From contig NZ_VFPD01000001.1 in NCBI RefSeq assembly GCF_006716485.1, forward strand, positions 649,806 to 713,805: DNA of 64,000 nucleotides, given 5' to 3'. The stretch comes from Chryseobacterium aquifrigidense (GTDB lineage: Bacteria; Bacteroidota; Bacteroidia; Flavobacteriales; Weeksellaceae). Below are positions 62,119 through 64,000 of the stretch, one piece after another. The notes below the pieces were generated by a model. It saw only the letters and a list, made by a program, of their open reading frames with translations, was not told the origin of the DNA and did no database searches. Positions within the stretch are counted from its first letter, which is position 1. The number at the start of each line of letters is the position of its first letter. Both the position numbers and the translations under genes were made by a program.

Positions 62119-63543
62119 ATGATGCGTATTTTTCTTTCTGTTTTACTTTTTGTTTTAGTTTCGTGCCATTCTCATACAAAGAAAGAGGCCGAAAAGAAAT
62201 TTGACACCGGTTTGCTCAAACAAAATGAAAAGTTCAGACTAGGTGGAGAGTATGACTCGCTGATTAATCTTAATAAAAGATATTATAAACAGGCCGATCA
62301 AATGAATTATGAAGACGGAAAGGCACTGTGTTATATCAATCTGGCAGAACTGAACATATCACTGGAAAATTTTCAAAAGTCGCAGATTCTTTTTGATAAT
62401 GCAAAAGAGATTCTGGATGATTCTGAAGATAACTTACACAAAGCCAGGTTTTATAATGTTTATGGCCGCTTTAATATAGAGCTGCGAAGACTTGATAAAG
62501 CTTTTCAATATAATAATGAAGCAATGAGTTTTATAAAGAAAAGTGATAATTCAGAGCTTAAAAACGATATCCTTTTCAGTATTTACTTAAGACAGGCTAT
62601 TTATCTCATCCAAAAAAAAGAATACGAAAAAGCACTTGAATATTTCCATAAAGCAAAAAAATTAGATGATACCGGGCTTGCAGATTGTGCGATAAGTGAT
62701 TATGTGTATATGCATAAAGATAAAGATTCAGCATATAAATACATAACGATAGCCTACAACAAAGCCAATATCGGTGGTAAGGAAGACGGAATAGCCCTCT
62801 ATGCCAATACGATTATGGGAGAATATTTTCTAAATTATAAACAGTATGATAAAGCAGAAATAGCTCTTAATAAGGCTTTGAAAATCAATGAAAAAACAAA
62901 GCGTATTTATGCTTATTATGCCAAGTATATTTATAATGATCTCAGAGTTTTATATGAACGTACCGGGGATAAAGAGAAGGCTTATCTTTATTTGAAAGCT
63001 TATACAGATGCTTTTTACAAAACAAATACATCTTTACTGGCTACCATTAATCAGGATATGGAGTCTTTTATTGCCGTAACTCAGAAGGATGCCAATCATC
63101 ATAAAAGTAAAATATACTGGATCGTTTCCCTGTCGTGTATAGGCCTTGTTCTGTTGGGGTTATATGCCTGGAGAATTATTATTGCCCTGAGGAAACGGAA
63201 AAAAATTCTTGCCATAGAAGCCGAGAATCTGAAAATAAGAATGAATGATAATAAGCAGGAAGAAATTATAGAGCTCGGTAAAAGGAATGATCCCGAATTT
63301 TTGAATCGTTTTAAAGAAACTTACCCAGAGTTTATTGCCCAGCTTCTAACAATTAGTCCCAATCTTGAAAATTCTGAACTGATTTTTTGCGCAATGCTTA
63401 AACTACATTTTACCTCTAAGGAGATAGCCAATTATACGATGGTTCAGCATAGGAGTATTCAGCAGAAAAAATACAGGATCAGGAAAAAATTGAATATTCC
63501 CGGAGAAACAGATATCTATCATTTCTTTGATACCTTAAAATAA
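62119..63543 (+). CDS. TPR lipoprotein regulator with C-terminal HTH, copy 2
   Basis: A 474-residue paralogue of the protein at 60456 with the same order: lipobox VLVSC (Cys16), TPR-like repeats about 40-310, membrane segment near 332-354 and a C-terminal helix-turn-helix 'SKEIANYTMVQHRSIQQKKY'. The last 70 residues are nearly the same in both copies, the repeats much less so, which suggests a shared DNA target type with different inputs. The gap between genes is about 170 bases, so each may have its own promoter. Confidence 0.83.
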   Translation: MMRIFLSVLLFVLVSCHSHTKKEAEKKFDTGLLKQNEKFRLGGEYDSLINLNKRYYKQADQMNYEDGKALCYINLAELNISLENFQKSQILFDNAKEILDDSEDNLHKARFYNVYGRFNIELRRLDKAFQYNNEAMSFIKKSDNSELKNDILFSIYLRQAIYLIQKKEYEKALEYFHKAKKLDDTGLADCAISDYVYMHKDKDSAYKYITIAYNKANIGGKEDGIALYANTIMGEYFLNYKQYDKAEIALNKALKINEKTKRIYAYYAKYIYNDLRVLYERTGDKEKAYLYLKAYTDAFYKTNTSLLATINQDMESFIAVTQKDANHHKSKIYWIVSLSCIGLVLLGLYAWRIIIALRKRKKILAIEAENLKIRMNDNKQEEIIELGKRNDPEFLNRFKETYPEFIAQLLTISPNLENSELIFCAMLKLHFTSKEIANYTMVQHRSIQQKKYRIRKKLNIPGETDIYHFFDTLK

Positions 63544-63554
63544 TCCAAAAAAAA

Positions 63555-63581
63555 ACTGTCTGATTTATCAGGTCAGACAGT
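63555..63581 (+). terminator. hairpin after the second TPR regulator gene
   Basis: Nine-base perfect arms ACTGTCTGA and TCAGACAGT around a nine-base loop; no T-run follows on the plus strand, so termination is less certain. Confidence 0.5.
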
Positions 63582-64000
63582 ACTCGAAAATATTCTCTTT
63601 TCACCACTCGGTTTTTTTTAGTGGTCTCAGTGGTCAAATATGAAAATTTTAAACTGAAACAAGAAAAAACACTCTACTACATGGGTACTACATCATGTAT
63701 TTGTGGTTTTAAAACATTGGTAAACAGTGAGTTGTTTTCTTTGTGTGTTTTAAACAATTATTTATGAAAAAAGAGACCGCGATTCTAAATTGCTTCATTT
63801 TTTTAGTCCATATTTTTTATAATGTATCTTTTTGCATGTTATTTAAGTAGCATTTACGTATTATTTTCTCTCTGATTTTTAATTTATTTTTCATCTGTTT
63901 TTGAAGTTGAAATTTTTAATAATACTTATACGTTAAAACGGAATTATTTAAGATAAAATCCGGTAATAAATGTAATTGATTGATAATTAATCAATTGTGG
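63582..64000. other. terminal intergenic region, nothing recognised
   Basis: About 420 AT-rich bases. CCACT and AGTGG around 63603-63624 could form a weak hairpin with a T-rich loop. No coding frame, RNA or repeat was recognised before the window ends. Confidence 0.4.

Noticed and set aside
1..64000. Prophage, insertion sequence, CRISPR array or defence island.
   Set aside because: No integrase, transposase, cas gene, repeat-spacer array or structural phage protein was seen anywhere in the window.

Overview
The window looks like a chromosomal segment of a Bacteroidota bacterium of the Flavobacteriia, most like Chryseobacterium or a close relative. Reasons: low GC with AT-rich intergenic DNA; several promoters of the Bacteroidota type (TTG, 19 bases, TAnnTTTG), seen best in front of the tRNA genes; weak or absent Shine-Dalgarno sites; and typical families such as a TonB-dependent receptor paired with a DUF4249 lipoprotein, a DUF2723 membrane protein, a DUF6428 ars gene and TPR/HTH lipoprotein regulators. 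No phage, insertion sequence, CRISPR array or rRNA was seen.

Layout. 1-2032: a truncated XRE regulator, a very AT-rich pentapeptide-like membrane protein and tRNA-Ser. 2058-8626: lipid-related membrane proteins, a Kef-type antiporter, Hsp20, a PhzF-like protein and a secreted HExxH protein. 8680-11223: an arsenic operon (arsR, DUF6428, arsenate reductase, ACR3) with two copies of one operator. 11398-18094: a secreted cyclic-nucleotide phosphodiesterase-like protein, an agmatine deiminase-like lipoprotein with an AraC regulator, two small genes and a VWA/AAA+ pair. 18347-25554: a MarR-GNAT fusion, two FAD-dependent amine/amino-acid oxidases and a two-component system. 26033-39750: assorted enzymes and regulators, a TonB receptor/DUF4249 pair, a TlpA-like thioredoxin, an unusual SDR, a large DUF2723 protein and a hemerythrin. 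39812-47801: a denitrification and nitrosative-stress cluster. 47900-55780: an AraC-controlled tripartite efflux system, a GlxA-type regulator with a DJ-1 protein, and a MarR regulon. 56011-56452: two tRNA-Lys genes in tandem. 56747-63543: a small gene, a Crp/metallo-hydrolase pair, a hydrolase, a GNAT protein and two tandem TPR/HTH lipoprotein regulators.

The most coherent system is the cluster at 39812-47867. An Rrf2 regulator with three cysteines placed as in NsrR lies beside genes for copper nitrite reductase (NirK), quinol nitric oxide reductase, the RIC/ScdA di-iron repair protein, a c-type cytochrome, a SCO-like protein, a formylglycine-generating-enzyme-like lipoprotein, an unknown membrane protein and a methyltransferase. 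A 26-base inverted-repeat element (10+6+10) stands in front of the regulator gene, the methyltransferase, the membrane-protein/nirK operon and the ric/nor operon. This suggests one NO-responsive regulon. Other operator-like palindromes lie before arsR and the DUF6428 gene, both MarR genes, hsp20, the deiminase gene and the metallo-hydrolase downstream of a Crp gene.

Many translation starts are uncertain because ribosome binding sites are weak. Where an ORF opened with TTG or GTG only, or ran through a signal peptide start, a downstream ATG was chosen and the reason is given.
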